Source: Paludibacterium denitrificans
Lineage (GTDB): Bacteria > Pseudomonadota > Gammaproteobacteria > Burkholderiales > Chromobacteriaceae
DNA length: 64,000 bases
Direction of reading: 5' to 3'
Assembly (NCBI RefSeq): GCF_009707705.1
Contig: NZ_WLYX01000001.1
Location: 3,100,001-3,164,000 of the forward strand
Under the pieces are notes generated by a model that saw only the letters and a program-made list of their open reading frames with translations, ran no database searches and was not told the origin of the DNA. Below, in pieces: positions 40,057-49,401 of the stretch. The position numbers and the translations under genes were made by a program. Position 1 is the stretch's first letter. The number at the start of each line of letters is the position of its first letter.

Positions 40057-40614
40057 ATGGCACCCTTCAATCGACTCAGACTGGTTCACTGGCTTCTGGC
40101 CGCTTTTTTCCTGTTGGCTTATCTCACAGGCGACGACGGGGGGCTCGCCCACGTCTGGCTGGGATATGGTCTGATCGCCGTTATTGCCGTACGGCTCGTG
40201 CTGGCTGTGTTGCGCACACGCGGCTTCCCGCCGCTGATGCCGACACTGGCCATGCTGCGTCAGCCCGGCTCGGCGCTGGTTGGCAAGTGTCTGACGGTGT
40301 TGCTGTTGCTGGGTATTCTGGCCAGCTCGGCAACCGGCCTGATGCTGGTGGATAACGCCCGCATTCTGCAGGATGGCACCACGTTGCTGGTCCCGGCGGC
40401 GCAGGCAGAAGACATGGACGATGATGATGACGGCGCTTAAAAAGCAGGCTGGGGAAGCCGCTCGGATGCGCTGGAGGAATGGCATGAAGCCGCTGCCAAT
40501 GTCACACTGGGTGCGGTTGGTTTGCATGTGGGCTGGCTGCTCGCCTTCCGCCGCATGCAAATGCTCAACATGATTCGTGGTTTGCGGCGCAAAACCGCCG
40601 CCACCAACGCCTGA
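40057..40614 (+). CDS. Cytochrome b561-type membrane protein, internal stop
   Basis: Four hydrophobic segments with haem-ligand histidines (LRLVHWLLAAFFLLAYLTG; GLAHVWLGYG; TLGAVGLHVGWLLAF). The stop at 40438-40440 is in frame: GCTTAA occupies the place of GCCGGC, and the same frame continues as KAGWGSRSDALEEWHEAA to a natural stop at 40614. So the full protein is about 185 residues. It shuttles electrons across the membrane to or from the divergent cytochromes c. Confidence 0.85.
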
Positions 40615-40632
40615 GCACCATCGCACCACCAC

Positions 40633-40670
40633 AAGGTTAGCCGAAAAAAACCAGAGGTTCGGCCAACCTT
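40633..40670. terminator. Inverted pair of the uptake-like repeat forming a hairpin
   Basis: AAGGTTAGCCGAA and TTCGGCCAACCTT, 12 bases apart, form a stem just after the b561 stop. Arrangement is exactly that of paired DNA uptake sequences used as terminators in Neisseria. The first arm has one mismatch (TAG for TGG). Confidence 0.7.
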
Positions 40671-40713
40671 GCAAACCGGCCAGCGTCATGGTGACGCGCG
40701 GCCGGTTTCACCT

Positions 40714-41025
40714 TTAGCCGTAATGGCAGACGTAATGCAGCGCCGAGACCACTTCAATATTGAACGAGCTATTGCCGGGAATACTGAAGGATTCGCCGCC
40801 CTTGAAAGTCTTGGCCTCGCTCTCGCCCGGCAGCACCACACGACATTCCCCTTCCACCAGTTCCATCACTTCCGGCGCGCCGGTATTGAACACCAGCTTG
40901 GACGGCTGAATCACGCCTACGGTTTTGCGCGTGCCGTCGGCCAACGTCACGGTGTAGCTGACACACAAGCCATCAAAATACACATTTGCCCGTTTGCTGA
41001 CGCTGACATTGTCAAACTGTTCCAT
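40714..41025 (-). CDS. ppnP: Pyrimidine/purine nucleoside phosphorylase PpnP
   Basis: 103 residues from [19 protein letters not shown] with AAAGGAGAAACC upstream. Single-cupin protein; [29 protein letters not shown] and [16 protein letters not shown] follow PpnP (YaiE/DUF1255). It phosphorolyses nucleosides to free base and ribose-1-phosphate. Intact, stands alone. Confidence 0.93.
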   Translation of the reverse strand: MEQFDNVSVSKRANVYFDGLCVSYTVTLADGTRKTVGVIQPSKLVFNTGAPEVMELVEGECRVVLPGESEAKTFKGGESFSIPGNSSFNIEVVSALHYVCHYG

Positions 41026-41263
41026 GGTTTCTCCTTTTGTCGAGTGTGTTGTCGTAAAACAAGGGGGGCTAGCATACAACAAGCCGGGCCAGCGCTCACC
41101 TGCTTCGCCTCCGGCATCTGTCCGCAAATGGTCGTCACGATGCCATCCAGAGCAAAACCGGCCACTCATCCTTGCCCAGACATGCCATTGGCCTCACATC
41201 CGGCGTAGACTGACTGACACCGCCTGAATGGGTCCGACCGCACAGCACAAAATCGGAGGCCAC

Positions 41264-41848
41264 ATGTTACGCAACGCAATCCTGATACCCCTTGTCGTCC
41301 TGCTGCTCGCTGGCTGTACCAGCATGGCAACCCGCCTGAATGGCACGCTTACTCCGCCCGACGGGCACGGTTACGCCATCTTGTCGCTCACGGCCAAAGC
41401 CTTTGATCCGGACAGCGTCACCGCTTACGTACAGATTACCGACGACCACGGGCGCTACGTAACAAACCAACTGGCCGACATGAATACCGACACCGTCTTT
41501 GGCGAACAAGGCATGTCGCCGGTGGAAGGCAAATTGATCCTGCTGACACTAACGCCCGGTCGCTATCAGGCGGCGCAAGCTTGGGCACACTGGAACGAAC
41601 CAAGCGGCATGTGGGCACAGCATCGCTACCAGACCTTTCCGCTGGCCGCACCGTTTAGTGTTGCAGTAAGCGAAACCGTCTATCTAGGCGAAATTCAGTT
41701 TGATTTATCCCTGCTACCCGAGATGAAACTCAACAACGCCTACCCGCGAGACATGGGGCATATCCACCGCGTCTGGAAGGTGCCGGATACACAGGCAATA
41801 CACGTGCGCCTACTTCAGACCCGGCCAGTGCAAACAATCACACAATAA
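41264..41848 (+). CDS. Putative lipoprotein
   Basis: 194 residues, intact. Signal peptide with lipobox LLLAGC (Cys about residue 18). The mature part is beta-rich (GYAILSLTAKAFDPDSVTAY, LILLTLTPGRYQAAQAWAHW). I do not recognise a family; the TPGRYQ... and VYLGEIQFDL segments recall DUF2846/carboxypeptidase-like surface lipoproteins. Function unknown. Confidence 0.75.
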   Translation: MLRNAILIPLVVLLLAGCTSMATRLNGTLTPPDGHGYAILSLTAKAFDPDSVTAYVQITDDHGRYVTNQLADMNTDTVFGEQGMSPVEGKLILLTLTPGRYQAAQAWAHWNEPSGMWAQHRYQTFPLAAPFSVAVSETVYLGEIQFDLSLLPEMKLNNAYPRDMGHIHRVWKVPDTQAIHVRLLQTRPVQTITQ

Positions 41849-41917
41849 CTACACTTTCAGCCACACCATTACGTTACACTACGCGCGCTTCATAAACATA
41901 CCGAACCGAAGCGCACA

Positions 41918-41928
41918 CGTTGGCCGAA
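41918..41928 (+). repeat. Uptake-like repeat
   Basis: CGTTGGCCGAA, intergenic, 40 bases before the DUF1003 gene. Confidence 0.5.
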
Positions 41929-41968
41929 AACGGCCGACCGACATGGCTGAATCACGGGATACCGCACC

Positions 41969-42561
41969 ATGAAACAAGACAACCGACACATCCGCTATCT
42001 TGCCGAACACCTGCTCAATACCGGCCTCGAAGGTATGGGCGAACGCGAACTTCAGGCGCTGACACGCATCTCCAAACGCTTACAGGCCACGCGCACCGAC
42101 GCATCACTGCCGGTGGGCGGCATTACTTTTGGCGAACGCCGGCCGACCGGGTAGCAGAATTCGGCGGTTCGTGGACCTTCATCCTGCTGTTTGCCGGTTT
42201 CCTGCTGGGCTGGGCCGTACTCAACACAGCTGTGCTGCAGTCGCACGCGTTTGACCCCTACCCCTATGTATTCCTCAACCTGATCCTGTCGATGCTGGCA
42301 GCCATTCAAGCCCCGATCATCATGATGTCGCAAAACCGCCGAGGCCGCCCGCGACCGCATGACCATGCTGCGTGACTTCGAAGTCAACCTCAAGGCAGAA
42401 ACCTCCATCGCGGAGCTGCATAAACGCATTGATCACCTCACCGGCAGGTGCTGTCCGACATGGACCAGATCAAGCGACTGCAACGCACCACGCTGGAACG
42501 CGTCACGCCGGATGCCGAACAAGACTCCAGCACCTCGGCGTCAGACACCCCCAGCCGTTGA
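41969..42561 (+). CDS. DUF1003 membrane protein, frame-interrupted
   Basis: N-terminal soluble helical part (LTRISKRLQATRTDASL), then FGERLADRVAEFGGSWTFI and two membrane helices (LLFAGFLLGWAVLN; PYVFLNLILSMLAAIQAPII), SQNRQAARDRM and a coiled tail. Breaks: 42139-42142 (CCGG for CCTGG in ERLADR), 42340 (CCGAGG for CCAGG in RQAARD) and 42443 (one C short). About 197 residues. Family function unknown. Confidence 0.85.
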
Positions 42562-42770
42562 AATCCCATACGGTCTTCGGCCATCACGGCCGGAGACCCG
42601 CCTCATCCCTGCACCACGACCCACAAAGTTTCATCGCTCTCTTAGTAACGCCTGCGCCGGGCGGAGTATCATGCACGCCCTGGCCGATCACCCATCCAAA
42701 CCAGCGGTGACGGCCCGCTCATTGCAAGCACCTGTTCCGCAAATCGCACCAGCCAGTCGCCAGCCAAGTA

Positions 42771-42783
42771 AAGGTTGGCCGAA
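42771..42783 (+). repeat. Uptake-like repeat (full form)
   Basis: AAGGTTGGCCGAA between DUF1003 and the HD-domain gene. The 238-base gap holds no gene. Confidence 0.6.
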
Positions 42784-42799
42784 AATCCGGAGACCTGAC

Positions 42800-43396
42800 A
42801 TGACGGCGTCTTTTGCCTCATTACAGCAACACATCAGCTTCATTATCGAGATCGACAAACTCAAGGGCGTGCTACGCAAGAACAAACCCGTCACCATCGA
42901 ACGCTACGAAAACTCGGCCGAACACAGCTGGCAAGTCGCATTGCTGGCACTCACCATGCAACCCTTTGCCAGTGAACCCATTGCCATCGACCGGGTGATC
43001 CAGCTGTTGCTGGTACACGATATCGGTGAAATCGATGCTGGCGACGTCATCGTTTATGCCGAAGGTAACGCCGCCGAGCGCGAGGCCGAAGAAAGAGCGG
43101 CCGTCGAACGCATCGCCGGGCTACTACCGGCCCCGCTATCCGAAACCATCGTCACGCTGTGGCAGGAATTTGAAGACCGCCAGACACCGGAAGCGCGCTA
43201 CGCCCATGCCATGGATCGCCTCATGCCCATCCTGCTCAACCTGCACCGGCAAGGACAAAGCTGGCGGGAAAATGGCGTACGCAAGGAACAGGTGTTGACC
43301 ACCTCGGTAAGCAAAGTGATTGCAGCCTGCCCCGATGCCGGTCTCTGGCTACAACACGAGCTGGAGCGTGCGGAACAGGCTTACTACTTTGGCTGA
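42800..43396 (+). CDS. HD-domain hydrolase (YfbR/HDDC2-like)
   Basis: 198 residues, intact. Metal-binding pattern: ENSAEHSWQVALLAL (H), LLVHDIGEIDAGD (HD) and AHAMDRLMPILLN (D). Such HD proteins are mostly 5'-deoxynucleotidases. It stands alone here, so the substrate is inferred from the family. Confidence 0.87.
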   Translation: MTASFASLQQHISFIIEIDKLKGVLRKNKPVTIERYENSAEHSWQVALLALTMQPFASEPIAIDRVIQLLLVHDIGEIDAGDVIVYAEGNAAEREAEERAAVERIAGLLPAPLSETIVTLWQEFEDRQTPEARYAHAMDRLMPILLNLHRQGQSWRENGVRKEQVLTTSVSKVIAACPDAGLWLQHELERAEQAYYFG

Positions 43397-43641
43397 TTGC
43401 GGCAGAAAGCCCACGCCATCCTCATGAAATTTCAGGGCTTTTACAGAAAACGCAAAGTGTTGATAAGAAAAACCACAGAAAAAGCTTGCCATCCCTTACA
43501 ACTATAGGCAGTATGCGGAGCTGCAGGATGCTCAAGTTGTGGATGTGTAGTTGTCGTAGTGGCATTTAGTCCGTACCTCAGTCGCCATTTCCCTTGAACT
43601 TCGTGCGCTTTAATTAACTGCTCGTTTTGAGGATTTACAAA
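43397..43641. promoter_or_regulatory. Long leader of the cold-shock gene
   Basis: About 245 bases without a gene. Long structured 5' leaders are usual for csp genes; GAGGATTTACAAA precedes the ATG. No further element identified. Confidence 0.45.
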
Positions 43642-43845
43642 ATGGCAACTGGTACCGTTAAGTGGTTTAACGACTCCAAAGGCTTTGGCTTCATCACCCC
43701 GGACGAAGGCGGCGACGACGTATTTGCTCACTTCTCCCAAATCAACGCTAAAGGCTTCCGCACCCCGGCTGAAAACCAACGCGTTAGCTTCGACATCGTT
43801 GATGGCCCTAAAGGCAAACAAGCCTCCAATATCCAGCCTCTGTAA
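43642..43845 (+). CDS. Cold-shock protein
   Basis: 67 residues, intact. RNP1 KGFGFIT and RNP2 DVFAHFS on the [18 protein letters not shown] frame, ending [15 protein letters not shown]-fold RNA chaperone. Followed by a strong terminator. Confidence 0.95.
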   Translation: MATGTVKWFNDSKGFGFITPDEGGDDVFAHFSQINAKGFRTPAENQRVSFDIVDGPKGKQASNIQPL

Positions 43846-43866
43846 TTCTTAATTACAGATACTGAA

Positions 43867-43895
43867 AGAAACCCGGACATGTCCGGGTTTTTTGT
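43867..43895 (+). terminator. Rho-independent terminator after csp
   Basis: AACCCGGACATGTCCGGGTTTTTTG: an 8-base-pair GC stem with T run. Confidence 0.93.
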
Positions 43896-43971
43896 TTTTC
43901 ACCGCCTAGCACACCACTCATCCGCAAATACGGTTAAAATCGCCGCCAACCTTCATCGCAGCGATCACACC

Positions 43972-44529
43972 ATGCCACAACCTAGCCACCAAGAAGCCAT
44001 CGACGCCACCCGCGAGTGGCTGGAAAAAGCCGTCATCGGACTCAACTTGTGCCCATTCGCCAAGGGCGTTTACATCAAAGACCAGGTGCGCTTTGTGGTC
44101 AGTGACGCCACCAATGCCGAACAGCTTGCCGTCGAACTTGGCCGCGAACTGGAAACGTTGGCCGAAGCCAGCCCCGACAAGATTGACACCACCCTGCTCA
44201 TTCACCCCTACGTCATGCAACGCTTTCTGGATTTCAACGACTTTCTGGAAATTGCCGACGCCATCGTCGAAGAGCTGCAACTGGATGGCGAACTGCAAGT
44301 GGCCAGCTTTCACCCGAAATTTCAGTTCGAAGGCACCGGTGTCAACGATATCGAAAACTACACCAACCGCTCACCTTACCCAACCTTGCACCTGATCCGC
44401 GAAAGCAGTATCGCCCGGGCGGTGGAATCGTTCCCGCAAGCCGAGATGATTTATGAAAAAAACATCGAGACAGTGACACGACTCGGCATCGAAGGCTGGA
44501 AAGCACTATTTGCCAAAGCCAGCCAATAA
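43972..44529 (+). CDS. DUF1415 family protein
   Basis: 185 residues, intact. TREWLEKAVIGLNLCPFAKG, LLIHPYVMQRFLDFNDFLE, FHPKFQFEGTGVNDIENYTN and RSPYPTLHLIRESSI are DUF1415 motifs; the LCPFAKG cysteine is invariant. Function unknown. Confidence 0.92.
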   Translation: MPQPSHQEAIDATREWLEKAVIGLNLCPFAKGVYIKDQVRFVVSDATNAEQLAVELGRELETLAEASPDKIDTTLLIHPYVMQRFLDFNDFLEIADAIVEELQLDGELQVASFHPKFQFEGTGVNDIENYTNRSPYPTLHLIRESSIARAVESFPQAEMIYEKNIETVTRLGIEGWKALFAKASQ

Positions 44530-44551
44530 TTGTTCGACTTCTCATAACAAA

Positions 44552-44590
44552 GCGGCTGACGAATTCTGCTCGTCAGCCGCTTTTGTTTCA
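44552..44590. terminator. Bidirectional terminator
   Basis: AAAGCGGCTGACGA and TCGTCAGCCGCTTT form an 11-12 bp stem flanked by A and T tracts, between two convergent genes. Confidence 0.92.
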
Positions 44591-44603
44591 TATTGCGCGT
44601 ATT

Positions 44604-44873
44604 TCAGTCGTTCAGAGATTTACGCAGCAACTCATCCACCAGCACGGCAACGGCAACGCCTCGCTGCTGCGCCAGCTCATTGAGCTGCTTCACCAGATCA
44701 ATATGCAGCTTGGTGGCAAACGGCACCAGACCCAAGGCCTGATCACGCTTGCGCTGCTCTTTCTTGTCAAGCAGCTCGCCAGCGCCATTGGAAAACCGCT
44801 CAGGCACAACAGACTGGGCCAGTTTCGCATTGATTTTCAGCCCTAAATTCTTGGCCAGATCGGTTCGTTTCAT
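44604..44873 (-). CDS. Small ribbon-helix-helix-like protein
   Basis: 89 residues from MKRTDLAKNLGLKINAKLAQ. A basic middle (KKEQRKRDQALG) precedes VPFATKLHIDLVKQLNELAQ and a VAVAVLVDELLRKSL helix, a beta-helix-helix like Arc/MetJ regulators. No toxin partner adjoins. DNA binding is inferred. Confidence 0.65.
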   Translation of the reverse strand: MKRTDLAKNLGLKINAKLAQSVVPERFSNGAGELLDKKEQRKRDQALGLVPFATKLHIDLVKQLNELAQQRGVAVAVLVDELLRKSLND

Positions 44874-45043
44874 TCGATATCCTGCAGAGGGGTTTGTGAT
44901 CAGATAGCCATTGTACTGAAAGCCATCAGCACGTGCCGAGATAAAACCACGGCGTAACATTTGCTAACATCTGAACACGGAACTTTGCTTCATTGGCCCC
45001 GTCTGATATCGCATAATAGTCGTCCCACAAGAGGAGCCCTAAC

Positions 45044-45250
45044 ATGAAAAACGTAAAAGTTCTGGCAACTGGCCTGCTGGCCCTGTCCTTGTTGTCTGGT
45101 TGCGCCAACATGTCCACCAAACAACGCAACACCGCTGTCGGCGCTGCCGCTGGTGCGGTTCTGGGGTCTGTTCTTACCGGTGGTGACGCACTGGGCACGG
45201 TAGGCGGCGCAGCCGTCGGCGGTGTTATCGGCAACAAGACCACCCGCTGA
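45044..45250 (+). CDS. Glycine-zipper lipoprotein (OsmB-like)
   Basis: 68 residues. Lipobox LSLLSGC, then a glycine-zipper helix pair (GAAAGAVLGSVLTGG, GTVGGAAVGGVIG). Strong AGGAG upstream. Outer-membrane small lipoprotein of the OsmB/17 kDa type, often stress-induced. Confidence 0.88.
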   Translation: MKNVKVLATGLLALSLLSGCANMSTKQRNTAVGAAAGAVLGSVLTGGDALGTVGGAAVGGVIGNKTTR

Positions 45251-45288
45251 TTCCGCACACCGGCGGTTTTCCCTCCCGCCACGTTGCA

Positions 45289-45318
45289 CCAAGGGCCAGC
45301 TAAGCTGGCCCTTTCTGT
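45289..45318 (+). terminator. Rho-independent terminator
   Basis: AAGGGCCAGCTAAGCTGGCCCTTTCTG, a 10 bp GC-rich stem after the lipoprotein gene. Confidence 0.88.
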
Positions 45319-45396
45319 TATCCACCAAGCCTCCGTCTTTCAAGCGCCGGGCAAACTGAATATCATCGTAACTTCTGACCTCACCCGGGCTACCCC

Positions 45397-46765
45397 ATGT
45401 CCCTTGCTCGTCCCATGAACTGGCAGCAACTGTTATCCACCCAACGCTTCAAGGTGATAGCGGGTGAAGTCAAACCCACGCGCACACCGGCCACCGAAGA
45501 AGGCAGCCCGGGCTTACGTACCGATTTTCATATCGACCACGACCGGGTGGTTTTTTCCAGCGCTTTCCGCCGTTTGGGCCGCAAGACGCAGGTTCATCCG
45601 CTGGCGCAGCACGACCACACCCACAACCGGCTAACCCATAGCGTGGAAGTTGCCAGCGTTGGCCGAAGCCCGGGCAACCGCGTCGGCGTGATGCTGAACG
45701 ATGCCGCTACCTGCCAGCTTAGCTACACGCCATACGACATTGGCGCCGTGGTACAAGTCGCCTGTCTGGCACACGACATCGGCAACCCGCCGTTTGGACA
45801 TACCGGTGAAGATGCCCTGCGCGACTGGTTTCGCGCCGAGCACAACCAACACCTGTTGTCGGCGTTAAGCCCGGCCGAACGGCGCGACGTACAAACCTAC
45901 GAAGGCAATGCTCACGGCCTGCGCATGGTCAGCACGCTGGAGATGTATACCGGCGAAGGTGGCATGCGCCTCACCAGTGCAGCCATTGGCGCACTGATCA
46001 AGTATCCCCGGACGTCTGACACCCCGGCAGCAGGCTTGCGTGACAAGTTCAACATCTATCAGGCCGAGCGCGCCTACTTCGAACAGGTGGCCCAGACACT
46101 GGGGCTTATCAGCAAAGGCGCGCGCGAATGGTGCCGCCACCCACTGTCGTATCTGATGGAAGCCGCAGATGATATTTGCTACGCCATTCTTGATCTGGAA
46201 GACGCGGTAGAGATCGGCATTCTGGATTTCAAAGAATTCGAGCGGCTGTTTGCAGGTTTCGCCGAGTACGAGCGCATCTGGGAAATCCACGACATCCGAC
46301 AGAAATGCGCCATGCTGCGTGGCATTGCCATTGGCCGCTGCGTCACTGAAGTCGCACAGAGGTTCATGCTGCATCATGATTCACTGCTGGCTTAGCGAAT
46401 TTCCCGCCAAGGATCTGATCAACCTGTGCGAACCAGTGGTACAAGACGCGCTGATTCACGCCAAGGAACTGGCCAGCAACAAGGTTTATCGCCATCGCAC
46501 CAAACTGGTGACCGAACTGGCCGCCTACCCCTGCATGGCCACGCTGCTCGATGTCCTCGTTCCTGCCGTACACGCCTGCATTACTCAGGGGCGCGACAAA
46601 CTCACACCTCGACAACAACTGGCTATGGGCCTGCTGGAGCGCCACATAGACGAAAACGACACCCTTTATCAGGGCTACATGAAAGTGCTCGACTTGCTGG
46701 GCGCCATGACAGACAACTACGCCGCCAATATGGCCCGGGAAATCTCCGGCGTCGGCATACTGTAA
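45397..46765 (+). CDS. dgt: Deoxyguanosinetriphosphate triphosphohydrolase, frame-interrupted
   Basis: About 455 residues, HD superfamily. RTDFHIDHDRVVFSSAFRRL, RLTHSVEVASVGRS (H), CLAHDIGNPPFGHTGED (HD) and LMEAADDICYAILDLEDAVE (D). Hydrolyses dGTP to deoxyguanosine and triphosphate. The break is at 46390-46396: GCTTAGC where GCCGGC gives SLLAGEFPAKDLI. CCCGGG at 45670 gives GRSPGN where the family has GRSLGN, so CCTGGG may be right. Confidence 0.93.
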
Positions 46766-46803
46766 AATAGATGGCTACCTGATTATCTGCACATATCTCA
46801 CCC

Positions 46804-47439
46804 ATGACTACCACCCGTTTTTGCATCATCCGCCACGGAGAGACCGACTGGAATCGCGAACGTCGCCTGCAGGGCCATACGGACATCCCTCTCAACAGCC
46901 AAGGCCACAAGCAAGCCCGACAGCTGCAACAAGCGCTGGCACAAACCGGCCTGACCTTTGACGCCCTGCACGTCAGCGACCTCACTCGCACCCAGCAAAC
47001 CGCCGCGCCACTGGCCGAGCTTTACCAACTCACCCCGCACTACCACGCCCAATTACGTGAGCGCCACTACGGTCAGTATCAAGGGCTTACCTACGCCGAA
47101 ATCCAGCGACAATGGCCACAGCATTACCCGCGTATCGAAAGTCGTGACCCGGACTACGACATGGAAGGAGGCGAAAGCCTCAACCACTTCCGCCAACGCA
47201 TCATCAGCTGTTTTAGCCGTCAGGCACAAAGCCACCCCGCACAAACACTGCTGGTCGTCACCCACGGCGGCGTGCTGGAAATCTTGCATCGCACGGCGAG
47301 CGGCACACCGCTGAACACCCCACGCGACTTCCCCATCCCCAACGCCGCACTCAACTGGGTAACGTATAACGAAGGGGTCTGGATGCTGGAAAAATGGGCC
47401 GATGAAAGCCATCTGCAAGCCGCGCTGGATGAGCTATAA
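46804..47439 (+). CDS. Histidine phosphatase family protein (phosphoglycerate mutase-like)
   Basis: 211 residues, intact. RHGETDWNRERRLQGHTDIP (catalytic His in RHG), SDLTRTQQTA, LRERHYGQYQG and VVTHGGVLE (second His). The HYGQYQGL form fits broad-specificity phosphatases such as GpmB/CobC-like enzymes. No cobalamin genes nearby. Substrate unknown. Confidence 0.9.
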   Translation: MTTTRFCIIRHGETDWNRERRLQGHTDIPLNSQGHKQARQLQQALAQTGLTFDALHVSDLTRTQQTAAPLAELYQLTPHYHAQLRERHYGQYQGLTYAEIQRQWPQHYPRIESRDPDYDMEGGESLNHFRQRIISCFSRQAQSHPAQTLLVVTHGGVLEILHRTASGTPLNTPRDFPIPNAALNWVTYNEGVWMLEKWADESHLQAALDEL

Positions 47440-47457
47440 AACCCACTAAACGACAGC

Positions 47458-47470
47458 AAGGTTGGCCGAA
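47458..47470 (+). repeat. Uptake-like repeat (full form)
   Basis: AAGGTTGGCCGAA between the phosphatase gene and msrB. Confidence 0.6.
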
Positions 47471-47490
47471 AAACCAGCCGGGAGATAAAT

Positions 47491-47892
47491 ATGGCCGAAA
47501 CATGCTGGAAAACCGATGCCGAGTGGCAAGCACAACTCACCCCGGAACAATACCGCGTCATGCGTCAGGCTGGCACCGAAGCCCCCTTCAGCGGAGCGCT
47601 GTATTACAACAACTCGGCGGGTGATTATCACTGCGCTTACTGCGATGCGCTGCTGTTTCATTCCAACACCAAATTTGATGCTGGCTGCGGCTGGCCCAGT
47701 TTCTGGGCCGAAGCTGCTGTGGGGCGAATTACCCGCCATACCGACCGCTCGCATGGCATGTTACGAGAAGAGGTGCGCTGCGCGAACTGCGGCTCGCACT
47801 TGGGGCATGTATTTGATGACGGGCCAGAACCTACTGGCGAACGCTATTGCATTAATTCCGTCGCGTTACAGTTTAAGGAATCTGGGAAATAA
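47491..47892 (+). CDS. msrB: Peptide-methionine (R)-S-oxide reductase
   Basis: 133 residues, intact. Zinc CxxC pairs CAYC and [12 protein letters not shown] and the catalytic Cys in [11 protein letters not shown]. Reduces methionine R-sulfoxide in oxidised proteins. GGGAG precedes the ATG. Confidence 0.95.
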   Translation: MAETCWKTDAEWQAQLTPEQYRVMRQAGTEAPFSGALYYNNSAGDYHCAYCDALLFHSNTKFDAGCGWPSFWAEAAVGRITRHTDRSHGMLREEVRCANCGSHLGHVFDDGPEPTGERYCINSVALQFKESGK

Positions 47893-47943
47893 TTGTAGGT
47901 GTAGGGGAGCACAGAAACTGAAAACTCTGTGCACATTAATTGA

Positions 47944-47976
47944 AAAGGCTCCCCATTTTGGTGGGCCTTTTTCTTG
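47944..47976 (+). terminator. Terminator after msrB
   Basis: AAAGGCTCCCCATTTTGGTGGGCCTTTTTC: stem with one bulge and T run. Confidence 0.8.
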
Positions 47977-48094
47977 ATTTACTTGAAAACAGGCAATCAT
48001 GAAAAAACCAGATATGGTTATGATGATTCAAGTTTGAACGCACGGGGAAAGCGGATTAGATTGTTCTGATTTACATACCAACGTCGCATAGAAA

Positions 48095-49047
48095 ATGCCC
48101 TCCAATCTTCCTGAAACAGTTTTCTTACATCCATTTACTGAAACTGAAAGTGACCCGGCATTACCGCCAGAGGCTGATGTTGTCATCATTGGGGGCGGCA
48201 TCATCGGCATTACCGCCGCCCTCGAGTTGGCCCAGCACGGATTAAAGGTTGCCGTACTGGAAAAAGGGAAAATTGCCGCCGAACAATCCAGCCGAAACTG
48301 GGGCTGGGTGCGCCAGCAAGGCCGGGACCGGCGCGAATTACCGCTGATCGTGCAGAGCTTGGCTTTATGGGAACACTACCAGCAGTCGCTTGGCACCGAT
48401 CTTGGTTTTCGCCGCACCGGCCTCGTCAGCCTGACTCGCGACGAAAAGGAACTCAAGCGTTGGCAGCGCTGGGCCACCCGTGGCCGAGCGGCCGACATTA
48501 CCGTAGAAGAGCTGAATACCGAGCAGGCAGAACGCTTTCTGAGAGCAGGCAGTCGTCCATGGTTGGGCGGAATCTCGACGCCCACCGATGCCAAAGCCGA
48601 ACCGGGCCTGGCTGTTCCGGCTCTGGCCAAAGCAGCCCGACAGGCGTCACCCTGCATCAACATACTGCGGCACGCGCCTTACAGCTTAGCAACGGAGAAA
48701 TTACCGGTGTCATCACCGAACATGGCACTATCCGCACTCGCGCAGTGCTACTCGCAGCGGGGGCTTGGTCGTCTTTATTTCTTCGCCAACATGACATCAG
48801 GCTGCCACAGCTTAATGTTCGCGCAACCGTAGCACGTACCTCACCGAGCGAACCACTCATTCCCGGCACCTTCTGCTCCAGTGATTTCTGCTTGCGCCAA
48901 AGACTGGACAATGGCTTGACGCTGACCTTGCGCGAGGATGAGAGCTTTGACGTAGGTATCGACAGCTTGCACTATTTTTCTGATTTTTTCCCGTTACTGC
49001 GCAAAAACTGGCGCACGATCAAACTGCACTTCAGCCTTACCCCGGTC
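48095..49047 (+). pseudogene. FAD-dependent oxidoreductase (DAO family), truncated by an IS3-family element
   Basis: PEADVVIIGGGIIGITAALE is the FAD-binding GxGxxG motif; EKGKIAAEQSSRNWGWVRQQ and GAWSSLFLRQHDIRLPQLNV follow the D-amino-acid-dehydrogenase/DadA-like pattern. A break at about 48643 is a lost CCGG (QAGVTLHQHTAARA). The frame ends at the IS at 49048, and I cannot find the missing C-terminal part beyond the IS, so this loss looks real. Confidence 0.85.
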
Positions 49048-49107
49048 TGTCCCGATCCCCATGGACACTAACTTAAGGTGGATAATCCCCACCAAGGAGC
49101 AGTGTTC

Positions 49108-49401
49108 ATGACCAAGACCAGACGTACTTTCCCGGAGGCCCTCAAGCACGAAGCGGTTGAGCAGGTACTTATAAGCACCCCATTACGGCATGTTGCCCAA
49201 GCCTTTGACATTACCGAGTCACTGCTGGGCAAGTGGAAGCGTCAGCTCCAAGACGCAGGACCAGATGCCTTCCCGGGCCGAGGCAAACAGACCGGTGAAG
49301 CCGCCGAGCTCAAGCGACTCCGGGATGAACTGGCCCGCGTTACCATGGAGCGCGATGTCCTAAAAAAGGCGCTCGCCATCTTCTCGCAACCCACGAAGTG
49401 A
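49108..49401 (+). CDS. IS3-family transposase OrfA
   Basis: 97 residues with an HTH (LRHVAQAFDITESLLGKWKR) and a leucine-zipper-like tail (ELKRLRDELARVTMERDVLK). Its stop overlaps the GTG of orfB, which allows the usual fusion by -1 frameshifting or coupling. Confidence 0.93.
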   Translation: MTKTRRTFPEALKHEAVEQVLISTPLRHVAQAFDITESLLGKWKRQLQDAGPDAFPGRGKQTGEAAELKRLRDELARVTMERDVLKKALAIFSQPTK

